Shown in pieces: positions 9,793 through 16,100 of a stretch of DNA of 64,000 bases. Position 1 is the stretch's first letter, and every line of letters begins with the position of its first letter. The stretch is taken from the NCBI RefSeq assembly GCF_000413315.1, contig NZ_KE340297.1:2116581-2180580 (forward strand). The letters are read 5' to 3'. Both the position numbers and the translations under genes were made by a program. The notes below the pieces were generated by a model. That model ran no database searches. It saw nothing but the letters and a program-made list of their open reading frames with translations, and was not told the DNA's origin. Origin of the DNA: Propionibacterium sp. oral taxon 192 str. F0372 (GTDB lineage Bacteria > Actinomycetota > Actinomycetes > Propionibacteriales > Propionibacteriaceae).

Positions 9793-10578
9793 TTATGACC
9801 CGTTGAATCCAGGTGATGTGCTGGGTTGTGGGGTGATGGTCCAGTCGATGGGTAGGCGTCCGGTGGTGAGTCGGGTGATGGTTTCTCCGGTGGTGAGTTC
9901 GTGTCGGTGTTCTGGGTGGGTGCGGTAGTAATTAATGAGAGCAGCCATGATCCGAGGGTCGGTCGCCTCAGAGCCGGTTGCCACACAGATTTCCTTGTCA
10001 TCAATCAAAAGAGCAAGGATTTGTGGATAGATCATGTATGGCTCCGGGCAATCATCCCACAAGATGACCGTATCGCTCCGAAAAAGCACATGTATTCTGA
10101 TACCGTAATTAGAAAGAACCGTATAGAAGCACGCTCCTGCGATTGCTGATATAGTTATAAATAGACTCCAACCAATGCTTGTGATTCCCATCACAATTAT
10201 CCATGGCAAAGATATTGCGCTGACGTTTTCCGGATTGAGAATTAGAAGTGTACCGACGAGGGATGCTGTGGCTGAAAGCGAAAATGTTTCGATTCTGTTT
10301 TGGGATTGAACCCCGTTTGATGCTTGACGAAATTCGAATCGAAAGTTTCTTTTGAAATAAAAGAAAAGACCGACAATAAGCATGGATAAAAAAGTGCATG
10401 CCATAAATCCTCCGAAGCGGAGGAAGCCGGGATTGTTGGATTTTTCGTACTCCAGATATCCCGGTAATAGCGGTGCTGCGCTGAAGGCAAATAATGCGAG
10501 TAAGTATTTGAGTGGAAATTTTGGTAGTTTTTTGGTTCCTGGTGGTGGTTTTATGGTGAGTGTGATTTTTTATGTCAT
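9793..10578 (-). pseudogene. Immunity-like membrane protein, copy 1, stop at codon 3
   Basis: This is the distal copy of the tandem membrane-protein gene. In frame with the start used by copies 2 and 3 (ATG 10578-10576), codon 3 is TAA (10572-10570) where the others have CAA. The rest of the frame is intact and would read KITLTIKPPPGTKKLPK and onward, so a single C-to-T change explains the break. The next in-frame ATG is 10404 (MACTFLSM), which would give a 203 aa product lacking the first membrane segment; no in-frame GTG or TTG lies between. The PH-like C-terminal half is well kept. The last residues (PSTSPGFNGS) differ from the other copies' QNQKNT, marking the edge of the repeat. It is either a fresh pseudogene or a suppressible or phase-like variant. 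Confidence 0.75.
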
Positions 10579-10713
10579 CGGTGGTGGCGGCTTTCTGGGG
10601 TGTCGCTGACGATGATGGTCTCGGGTGGGTCGGAACTGGCGATGGTATCCCATGCGTCTTTCATGCCTTCATCGATGGGTTTGCGTATCTGTGGAGTAAT
10701 GCTCGTGTAAGTA
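10575..10713 (-). pseudogene. Relic of effector 3' end, unit 1 (frameshifted)
   Basis: The minus-strand frame reads TYTSITPQIRKPIDEG, then MKDAWDTIASSDPPETII and VSDTPESRHHR, and stops. It matches residues 366-411 of the intact effector at 12505-13740. The stop still overlaps the ATG of the copy 1 membrane gene. The ATG at 10771, which overlaps the copy 2 stop as ATGA, is in a different frame and ends after 36 codons, so the coupled relic of this unit is frameshifted. Confidence 0.7.
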
Positions 10714-10767
10714 GGCTGAGGACCGGGTATTGAGGTTCGGGGTGTTTACCGGTGATGTGGGTGTGGT

Positions 10768-11544
10768 TCATGTATTCTTCTGGTTTTGTGGTTGTGGGGT
10801 GATGGTCCAGTCGATAGGCAGGCGTCCGGTGGCGAGTCGGGTAATGGTTTCTCCGGTGGTGAGCTCGTGTCGGTGCTCTGGGTGGGTGCGATAGTAATTA
10901 ATGAGAGCAACCATAATCCGAGGATCAATCCCTTCAGCGGCGGCTGATACGTAAATCTCCTTGTCATCGACTAAAAGAGCAAGGATTTGTGGATAGATCA
11001 TGTATGGCTCCGGGCAATCATCCCACAAGATAACCCTGTCACTCCGAAAAAGAACATGTATTTCGATACCTTGATGAGAAAAAATAATATCTGACTGTCG
11101 TCCTATAATTGTTAACAAAATTAAATATCCGCTCAAAATAATATTTACGCATCCTATTAATACAATCCATGAGATATGAATAATTTTGATGTTCTCGGGG
11201 TTGAAGATCAGCGCTGCTCCGGTAGCGGATGTCGTGGCAGCGAGAAAGGTTGCTCCAATTCTTTTCTGGAAGTGAATTCCTGCCGCATCTTGCCGAGCTT
11301 TGAATCTATAGTCGTTCCTGAATTGAAAAGTTGCAGCAGAAGAAACCATGGACAAAAAGGTGCATGCCATGGATCCTCCCATGCGAAGGAAGCTGAAGTC
11401 ATCAGATTTTTGGTATCCCAGAAGTCCGAATATTAACGATGCCGCGATGAGGGTAAGCGCTGAGAGTAGCGTTTTTGCTGGAACTTTTGGTAGTTTTTTG
11501 GTGCCGGGTGGTGGTTTTATGGTGAGTGTGATTTTTTGTGTCAT
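10768..11544 (-). CDS. Immunity-like membrane protein with PH-like tail, copy 2
   Basis: A 258 aa protein and the second tandem copy. It starts MTQKITLTIK, and I chose ATG 11544 because it matches copy 3 and overlaps the preceding effector-relic stop (ATGA); the longer frame upstream is the relic read in another phase. About four membrane segments are visible (residues ~24-42, 53-72, 97-114 and 120-147), followed by a cytoplasmic region (~155-235). That region contains IEIHVLFRSD, then VILWDDCPEPYMIYPQILALL, then INYYRTHPEHRHEL, and resembles bacterial PH-like domains. The membrane half is the most diverged of the three copies. It is likely an inner-membrane immunity protein against a pore-forming effector; this is inferred from position, coupling and topology. 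Confidence 0.7.
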   Translation of the reverse strand: MTQKITLTIKPPPGTKKLPKVPAKTLLSALTLIAASLIFGLLGYQKSDDFSFLRMGGSMACTFLSMVSSAATFQFRNDYRFKARQDAAGIHFQKRIGATFLAATTSATGAALIFNPENIKIIHISWIVLIGCVNIILSGYLILLTIIGRQSDIIFSHQGIEIHVLFRSDRVILWDDCPEPYMIYPQILALLVDDKEIYVSAAAEGIDPRIMVALINYYRTHPEHRHELTTGETITRLATGRLPIDWTITPQPQNQKNT

Positions 11545-11735
11545 CGGTAGTGGCGGCTTTCTGGGGTGTCGCTGACGATGATGGTCTCTCGTGGGTCGGA
11601 GTTGGTGATGGTGCCCCATGCGTTCTTCACGCTCTCATCGATGGGTTCGTCTATCGATGGAATAACGTTCGTGTGGTTGAGAGTCAGGTATTGAGTTTTT
11701 GGGTGTTCTTGCCGGAGGTTTGGGTGTGGGTTCAT
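11541..11735 (-). pseudogene. Relic of effector 3' end, unit 2 (64-codon coupled ORF)
   Basis: This 64-codon frame starts with ATG 11735, which overlaps the stop of membrane-gene copy 3 (ATGA), and ends with a TGA that overlaps the ATG of copy 2. Its last ~43 codons (HTNVIPSIDEPIDESVKNAW to SRHYR) match the C-terminus of the intact effector; the first ~20 codons (MNPHPNLRQEHPKTQYL) do not. It is probably a leftover of duplication that now serves only to pass ribosomes to copy 2, although a small product cannot be excluded. Confidence 0.65.
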
Positions 11736-12508
11736 GTGTTCTTCTGGTTTTGTGGTTGTGGGGTGATGGTCCAGTCGATGGGTAGGCGTCCGGTGGTGAG
11801 TCGGGTGATGGTTTCTCCGGTGGTGAGTTCGTGTCGGTGTTCTGGGTGGGTGCGATAGTAGTTGATAAGAGCAGCCATAATCCGCGGATCCGTCGCCTCA
11901 AAACCGGTTAATACATAAATTACCTTGCCGCCGACCAAAAGAGCAAGGATTTGTGGATAGATCATGTACGGTTCCGGGCAATCATCCCACAAGATGACCC
12001 TGTCACTCCGAAAAAGCACATGTATTCTGATACCGCGATCAGAAAGAACCGTGCAAAAACGCGCTCCCGAAATTACTGCTAAAGCTATAAATAGACTCCA
12101 ACCAATGCTTGTGATCCCCATCATGATCCACCATAGTAAAGATACTGCACTGGCATTTTTTGGGTTGAGAATCAAAAATGTGCTGACGAGGGATATTGTG
12201 GCAGAGGATAAAAGTATTTTGATTCTGTTTTGGGATTGAAGCTCGTTTGCGGTTCGGCAGATTTCCAATCGACAATCTTTTTTGAGCCACAAGGACAAGC
12301 CAACAATGAACATGGACAATAAGGTGCATGCCATGGATCCTGCGAAACGAAGGGAACCAAAGTTGTTGGATCTTCCGTAATCCCAAAATCCTAATGCTAG
12401 CGATGCTGTGCTGAAAGAGAATGCTATCACTAAGTATTTAAGTGGAGGCTTTGGTAGTTTTTTGGTGCCGGGTGGTGGTTTTATGGTGAGTGTGATTTTT
12501 TGTGTCAT
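11732..12508 (-). CDS. Immunity-like membrane protein with PH-like tail, copy 3 (effector-proximal)
   Basis: A 258 aa protein directly behind the glycine-zipper effector. Its ATG 12508 overlaps the effector's TGA (ATGA), so the two proteins are co-translated, the usual arrangement for an effector and its immunity protein. Membrane segments are predicted at ~24-41, 53-75, 97-114 and 120-147. The cytoplasmic C-terminal region (~155-235) contains RIHVLFRSDRVILWDD and YYRTHPEHRHEL, and looks like a bacterial PH-like fold. The C-terminus is polar (TITPQPQNQKNT). Codon use is more AT-rich than in the effector, suggesting a separate origin. It is presumably the functional immunity gene of the three. 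Confidence 0.72.
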   Translation of the reverse strand: MTQKITLTIKPPPGTKKLPKPPLKYLVIAFSFSTASLALGFWDYGRSNNFGSLRFAGSMACTLLSMFIVGLSLWLKKDCRLEICRTANELQSQNRIKILLSSATISLVSTFLILNPKNASAVSLLWWIMMGITSIGWSLFIALAVISGARFCTVLSDRGIRIHVLFRSDRVILWDDCPEPYMIYPQILALLVGGKVIYVLTGFEATDPRIMAALINYYRTHPEHRHELTTGETITRLTTGRLPIDWTITPQPQNQKNT

Positions 12509-13740
12509 CGATAGTGGCGGCTTTCTGGGGTGTCGCTGACGATGATGGTCTCGGGTGGGTCGGAGCTGGTGATGGTGCCCCATGCGTCTTTCATGCCCTC
12601 ATCGATGAGTTCGCGCACTTGCTGCGGAATAACACTCGTATAAGCAGACCGCGCAGCCCAAGAGCAGAACATCGAACCAATAACCGTTCCCGCCACCCCG
12701 CCGACCATGGCCCCGGCAGCGGCGCCGGGGCCATGACCTGTCACTGCGCCGATAAGACCGACTGCGGAAGTTCCGAGAGCTTGTCCGACAGGCATCCCTA
12801 CGGTGCCTCCGATGATACCTCCGGCGACACCGACAAGCACACCAGATGGCGATGCTCCTTGGGAGATCTCCAGTCCAGCGGTTGCGATGGTCAGCGCGGT
12901 ACCGATGCGGCCAAATCTCTTGGCCATGTCGGTGGCCCTGCCCGCGCGGACTGCGTTCGGATGAGCCTCGGCCCGTTTCTGCACCGAGGCAGGATTCGGG
13001 TCATACTGCCCAGATCTCACTGCCGGGTTACCGGAGGCCCGGCGGGCGGCCTCGGTGGCTCTCTTCGTGGCCTTGTCTCGTAGATCGACCGCCCGGGAGC
13101 TGAAAGAGCTTTTTCCTGCGGAAACGGCAAGCCCGAGACGCGACAGGGCGGTTCCCATGATCGTGGCAAGGCTGTCCGCGTTGAGTTCTTCGACTGCCCC
13201 GGCCAGATTGATCTCGATCCAATCCTCCAGCCGCCTGAAGGTCTTCGCGGTCTTCTCCTCAAGCTCTAAGAACAGATCCAACTGCTCGCAGTACCGCTCG
13301 TAGGCTCGCATCACATCGCCGTACTGCGCGCGCCGCTCGGCAGACGCCTTCGGGTCAGGGGGCCGGGCAGGGCACACCACCGGTTCGGGAGCGTTGATCC
13401 AGGTGCCGTCGACCACCAGATCTCCCTGTATCGCCTTGTCGCGATGCTCCTGCATTTCTTCTTGCCGCCAGGCCAGCTGCTGGGCGTAGGAGAAGAAGAG
13501 ATCCTCGGCCCTCGCGGAACGATCCTTCATCTCATCAAGTGCTTTGGTGAGATCCTTGTTGAAGTCCCGGTAGGCGTCCCCGGCTCGGCCGGTCCAAACA
13601 TAGTTCGATTTCGAGCGCACGCTGTGGGTGTCATCGGCGGCCTCAGCGTAGGCGGCTCGCAGCGATTTGAGCCACTGCCCGGCATCGTCGATTGCTGCAC
13701 GCTCACCGGCGATGTAGGTGTCGAATGCCCCGCCGCCCAT
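12505..13740 (-). CDS. WXG-type effector with glycine-zipper C-terminal domain
   Basis: A 411 aa putative type VII secretion effector. Residues 1-110 form a WXG100-like helical hairpin with the motif W49-T50-G51 (VWTGRAGDAYRDF). A helical linker runs to ~290 (ADSLATIMGTALSRLGLAVS, AVDLRDKATKRATEAARR). Residues ~300-356 are a long glycine zipper (GVLVGVAGGIIGG, GMPVGQALG, GAVTGHGPGAAAG, GAMVGGVAGTVIG), followed by a short tail (366-411). Glycine zippers of this type insert into membranes. The streptococcal LXG effector TelE, as I recall it, is a pore former of this design. It starts at ATG 13740, which overlaps the stop of the WXG partner (TGATG), and it ends overlapping the membrane-protein gene (ATGA). 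The pore-forming role is inference. Confidence 0.75.
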   Translation of the reverse strand: MGGGAFDTYIAGERAAIDDAGQWLKSLRAAYAEAADDTHSVRSKSNYVWTGRAGDAYRDFNKDLTKALDEMKDRSARAEDLFFSYAQQLAWRQEEMQEHRDKAIQGDLVVDGTWINAPEPVVCPARPPDPKASAERRAQYGDVMRAYERYCEQLDLFLELEEKTAKTFRRLEDWIEINLAGAVEELNADSLATIMGTALSRLGLAVSAGKSSFSSRAVDLRDKATKRATEAARRASGNPAVRSGQYDPNPASVQKRAEAHPNAVRAGRATDMAKRFGRIGTALTIATAGLEISQGASPSGVLVGVAGGIIGGTVGMPVGQALGTSAVGLIGAVTGHGPGAAAGAMVGGVAGTVIGSMFCSWAARSAYTSVIPQQVRELIDEGMKDAWGTITSSDPPETIIVSDTPESRHYR

Positions 13741-14027
13741 CAGATCTGATCTCCCAGATCCCTGAACACCTGCTCGGCCTCCTCCTCGACCCCTCGATAC
13801 AGGTCAACGGTGACCGCCATCTGGTGCGCGGCAGTATTCAGAATGTCAACCAGGGCTCCGGTGTCCCGGTTGATTCCGGCAAGCATGGACAGCAGGTAGG
13901 CGGTTCCATCACCACCATCGACATCGGTAGGTGCGCTCGCACCGAAGGCATCCAGGGCATCACGGCTCTCGGCATGCTGGGCGCTCATCGCCATCGCCGC
14001 GTCGAACTCGACCGCGTAGTCGCTCAT
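13740..14027 (-). CDS. Small WXG100/EspC-like partner protein
   Basis: A 95 aa helical protein (MSDYAVEFDAAMAMSAQHAE...) ending in VTVDLYRGVEEEAEQVFRDLG, which has the EspC/ESAT-6-like pattern of a central turn and a final helix. No classical WXG tripeptide is present; GGDG at the turn may replace it. I chose ATG 14027, which overlaps the upstream gene's stop (ATGA); the longer open frame upstream overlaps that gene in another phase. It probably pairs with the effector's N-terminal hairpin to form the secreted heterodimer or acts as its chaperone. It is coupled to the effector gene by TGATG. Confidence 0.7.
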   Translation of the reverse strand: MSDYAVEFDAAMAMSAQHAESRDALDAFGASAPTDVDGGDGTAYLLSMLAGINRDTGALVDILNTAAHQMAVTVDLYRGVEEEAEQVFRDLGDQI

Positions 14028-14338
14028 AACAGGTCCTCCAGGTCGTACCTGAGCTCCTCGGGTATCTCCACATCCGTGAGGATCTTGTCGAAGGGCAGTC
14101 TGCGATGCAGTTCTTTCAGATTCCCGGCCGGAACCATCGCCCACCGCTGGAAATCGCCACAGCAACGGTGCAGCCTATCCCTGGCGGTGTAGACCATCAG
14201 GGCGATCTCGTTGTCATCGACATGCCGGAGTTCGATCTCCGGTCCGTCTGGTCCGTTCAGCCGGGCTGTCGGCACATAAAACACCGGGGGCAGGTACATC
14301 AAGGCGGCTTGTCGTTCGGCATCTGTGACGGGAAACAT
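14024..14338 (-). CDS. SseB/SAV_915-like protein, first gene of the effector operon
   Basis: A 104 aa cytoplasmic protein. It contains an SseB-like core (MYLPPVFYVPTARL, IALMVYTARDRLHRCCGDFQRW, AMVPAGNLKELHRRLPFDKI), as found in small actinobacterial proteins near type VII secretion genes. There is no signal peptide. A strong ribosome-binding site (AAGGAGCC) precedes ATG 14338. It is the first gene of a minus-strand operon in which every junction down to membrane-gene copy 2 overlaps by 1 or 4 bases. A role as effector adaptor or chaperone is inference; the family assignment is by motif resemblance. Confidence 0.65.
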   Translation of the reverse strand: MFPVTDAERQAALMYLPPVFYVPTARLNGPDGPEIELRHVDDNEIALMVYTARDRLHRCCGDFQRWAMVPAGNLKELHRRLPFDKILTDVEIPEELRYDLEDLL

Positions 14339-14397
14339 CGGGGCTCCTTATGTGGGTTGGCAAAATCACCGTAACACCGTGTCCACCGCGAGACAGC

Positions 14398-14427
14398 ACA
14401 ATAGAGCGGATACACTTCTGTATCGAA
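14398..14427 (-). promoter_or_regulatory. Putative promoter of the effector operon
   Basis: On the minus strand, TTCGAT (14427-14422), an 18-base spacer and TATTGT (14403-14398) form a TTN-N18-TANNNT pair about 60 bases before ATG 14338. The spacer is almost filled by a 6-4-6 inverted repeat (14409-14424). Confidence 0.4.
14409..14424. repeat. Operator-like inverted repeat inside the effector promoter
   Basis: GATACA, four bases, TGTATC: a perfect 6-bp inverted repeat lying between the -35 and -10 boxes of the minus-strand promoter. This is where a repressor dimer could block RNA polymerase. No regulator gene is adjacent. Confidence 0.45.
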
Positions 14428-14535
14428 AAGCGGTGTCTTTTCTTCGGCGGGTACTTTGGCCTCCTGACATGGCAGGAAGGTTCCCAGACAGCACCCGGAC
14501 GCATCACCAGTCGCAGCAGATACTTGCCCGGGTGC

Positions 14536-14565
14536 TTCGGTCATGCACCGGCGGGGCATTAGGCT
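14536..14565 (+). promoter_or_regulatory. Putative promoter of the AIM24-family gene
   Basis: TTCGGT (14536-14541), an 18-base spacer and TAGGCT (14560-14565), followed by the GTGAGGAAGT ribosome-binding site and ATG 14600. The rest of the 261-base divergent gap shows only the minus-strand promoter. Confidence 0.35.
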
Positions 14566-14599
14566 GAGTTCACGATTTCACGACAGGATGTGAGGAAGT

Positions 14600-15268
14600 A
14601 TGCGCTCTGCGATCTTTGACCAGGTGCACCAGGAACAGCAGACCACTCAACGCTGGACCCTTCAATCCCACAAGATGCTCAGGGTAGTGCTGGGCCCCGA
14701 GGTGTTGGCCGCACAAGGAGCCATGGTGGCCTACCAGGGCAATGTCGATTTCCACTACCAAGGTTCCGGTTCGGTGACCGGTTTCCTGAAGAAAGCCGTT
14801 ACTGGCGAGGGCGGGAACCTCATGCGGGCCACGGGCCAGGGAGAGGTGTTCTTCGCCCGGGCAGCTCACGACATCTTCCTGTTGGAACTCGAAGGAGATG
14901 CCATCACCATCAATACCCGATCCCTGCTGGCCTTCGATGCGAGTCTCTCCTACGAGATCCGCTCCATGGGAGGGGCTGGGATCTTGGCTGGTGGCCTGTT
15001 CAACCTGCTGGTGCAAGGGCAGGGGACCGCAGCGATCTCCTCCGACGGCCCGCCGATGCTGCTCGACTGCTCGCAACAGCCCACCTTCGTCGATCCGCAG
15101 GCGGCCATCTGTTGGTCTGCGAATCTGCAGCCCCAGATCAAATCGACCTTCAAGATGGGCTCGCTCATCGGCCGGGGATCAGGCGAATCCTTCCAACTGG
15201 GCTTCCAGGGCCCGGGATTCGTGGTGGTTCAGCCCAGCGAGGGTGAACCCATCGTTGCTGCCAGTTGA
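14600..15268 (+). CDS. AIM24 family protein
   Basis: A 222 aa protein of the AIM24/TRAP-like beta-barrel family. It starts MRSAIFDQVHQEQQTTQRWTL and contains the repeated glycine-rich strands typical of the family (VAYQGNVDFHYQGSG, GEGGNLMRATGQGEVFFA, GAGILAGGLFNLLVQGQGTAAISSDGPP, LGFQGPGFVVVQPS). The bacterial function is not settled; the yeast homologue is mitochondrial. No signal peptide or membrane segment is seen. It is preceded by its own promoter-like boxes and followed by a possible hairpin terminator at 15280-15305, so it appears to be a single-gene unit next to the type VII cassette. Confidence 0.85.
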   Translation: MRSAIFDQVHQEQQTTQRWTLQSHKMLRVVLGPEVLAAQGAMVAYQGNVDFHYQGSGSVTGFLKKAVTGEGGNLMRATGQGEVFFARAAHDIFLLELEGDAITINTRSLLAFDASLSYEIRSMGGAGILAGGLFNLLVQGQGTAAISSDGPPMLLDCSQQPTFVDPQAAICWSANLQPQIKSTFKMGSLIGRGSGESFQLGFQGPGFVVVQPSEGEPIVAAS

Positions 15269-15279
15269 GTGTGCCGTGC

Positions 15280-15305
15280 GGCCCCGTCTATTGTCGGCCG
15301 GGGTC
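15280..15305 (+). terminator. Possible hairpin terminator after the AIM24 gene
   Basis: The core stem is CCCCG (15282-15286) against CGGGG (15299-15303), with a G-U and a G-C pair outside it and a 12-base loop. There is no T-run, so support is modest. Confidence 0.3.
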
Positions 15306-15327
15306 GTACGGTCACGTGAGCACTCGG

Positions 15328-15356
15328 TTGGTGTGACTAGTCGGCCAATGTGCGAT
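15328..15356 (+). promoter_or_regulatory. Possible promoter of the 15460 gene
   Basis: TTGGTG (15328-15333), a 17-base spacer and TGCGAT (15351-15356). The -10 box is imperfect. A ribosome-binding site GAGGGGAG precedes ATG 15460. Confidence 0.25.
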
Positions 15357-15459
15357 GATTAACACGAGCAGTGGAGAAATCCGGTGTCACCCACCGGCCC
15401 CCGTGGTCCGCCGCCATGACCGAACCACGCCACGTGTGATGGCATGAGGGGAGAAAACA

Positions 15460-16089
15460 ATGGTAAAGGCCATCGTCATCCGGGCACTCGCGGTGCTCAT
15501 TGGTTTATCCGGGGCACATTTCATCGGGCTAGCCTGGAAGGGCTCTGGCCCCACGGTGCTGGCACCCATCGAGTACTACCGCCCAACCCAAGCACACCTG
15601 GACCGGTTGACCGAACAACTGGAGGTCGTGCGGCACTCCCACCCGGAGGTGTCCGGGGAATCACAGATCATCCGGTGGATCAACCCCGAGGATTTCGAGC
15701 AGGTGCATGCCACCTGCCTGCAAGAACATGGGGTGGCTGCGCCCGGTGAAGTGAATCCGGCAACCCTGACCGCCGAACAGGCCCGCGATGCGGATCAGGC
15801 TTCCTTCGAGTGCACCGGAGCCTACCCGGTGCGCGGGGACATGGGCGACCAGCTCAGCGCCACGGAAAAGTGGTACGAGTACACCCTCATCGACGCCCAG
15901 TTCGCTCCCTGCATGCAAGACCGCGGCTACGTGGTGGATCTCCCGTCGCGGATGTCCTTCGTCTTCGGCGCACCATGGGATCCGATGCTCGCCTTGCGGG
16001 AATCCAATCCAGATACCGAAACACAATCCCTGAACACCGACTTGGGGGAGTGCTGGAACCAGATGCCGCCACTGCGCAAGCACGCCTGA
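15460..16089 (+). CDS. Membrane-anchored or secreted hypothetical protein with four cysteines
   Basis: A 209 aa protein I do not recognise. The N-terminus has a basic start and a hydrophobic stretch (residues ~4-27, AIVIRALAVLIGLSGAHFIG), fitting a signal anchor or uncleaved signal peptide with the rest outside the membrane. The outer part holds four cysteines, in ATCLQEHG, FECTGAY, PCMQDRG and GECWNQM, which could form two disulfides. The start is supported by GAGGGGAG about 6 bases before the ATG. It faces the YddG-like gene tail to tail, 11 bases apart. It could be a periplasm-side partner of a membrane process, but nothing in the neighbourhood identifies it. Confidence 0.6.
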   Translation: MVKAIVIRALAVLIGLSGAHFIGLAWKGSGPTVLAPIEYYRPTQAHLDRLTEQLEVVRHSHPEVSGESQIIRWINPEDFEQVHATCLQEHGVAAPGEVNPATLTAEQARDADQASFECTGAYPVRGDMGDQLSATEKWYEYTLIDAQFAPCMQDRGYVVDLPSRMSFVFGAPWDPMLALRESNPDTETQSLNTDLGECWNQMPPLRKHA

Positions 16090-16100
16090 CCTGCATGGGG

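Larger units (their letters stand above)
9793..12645 (-). repeat. Tandem array: three ~965-bp units of effector tail plus immunity-like gene
   Basis: The start codons of the three membrane-protein genes lie at 12508, 11544 and 10578, spacings of 964 and 966 bases. Each unit has the last ~45 codons of the effector gene followed, with an ATGA overlap, by the membrane-protein gene. Nucleotide identity is high in the effector tail, in the first ~20 codons of the membrane protein and in its C-terminal half. The middle (membrane segments) is much more diverged. Copies 1 and 3 resemble each other more than either resembles copy 2. The array is more AT-rich than its surroundings. Confidence 0.85.

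Noticed and set aside
10768-11619. Longer 283 aa version of immunity copy 2 (and likewise copy 3 from 12583)
   Set aside because: The extra 25 codons overlap the effector tail in another phase; ATG 11544 and ATG 12508 have the coupling overlap and equal N-termini.
9793-12645. CRISPR or short-repeat array
   Set aside because: The repeats are ~965 bp and coding, without short spacer-repeat units.
8098-14600. Integrative element with attachment sites or integrase around the type VII island
   Set aside because: No integrase, transposase, tRNA end or flanking direct repeat was visible; the island looks inserted only by composition and gene content.
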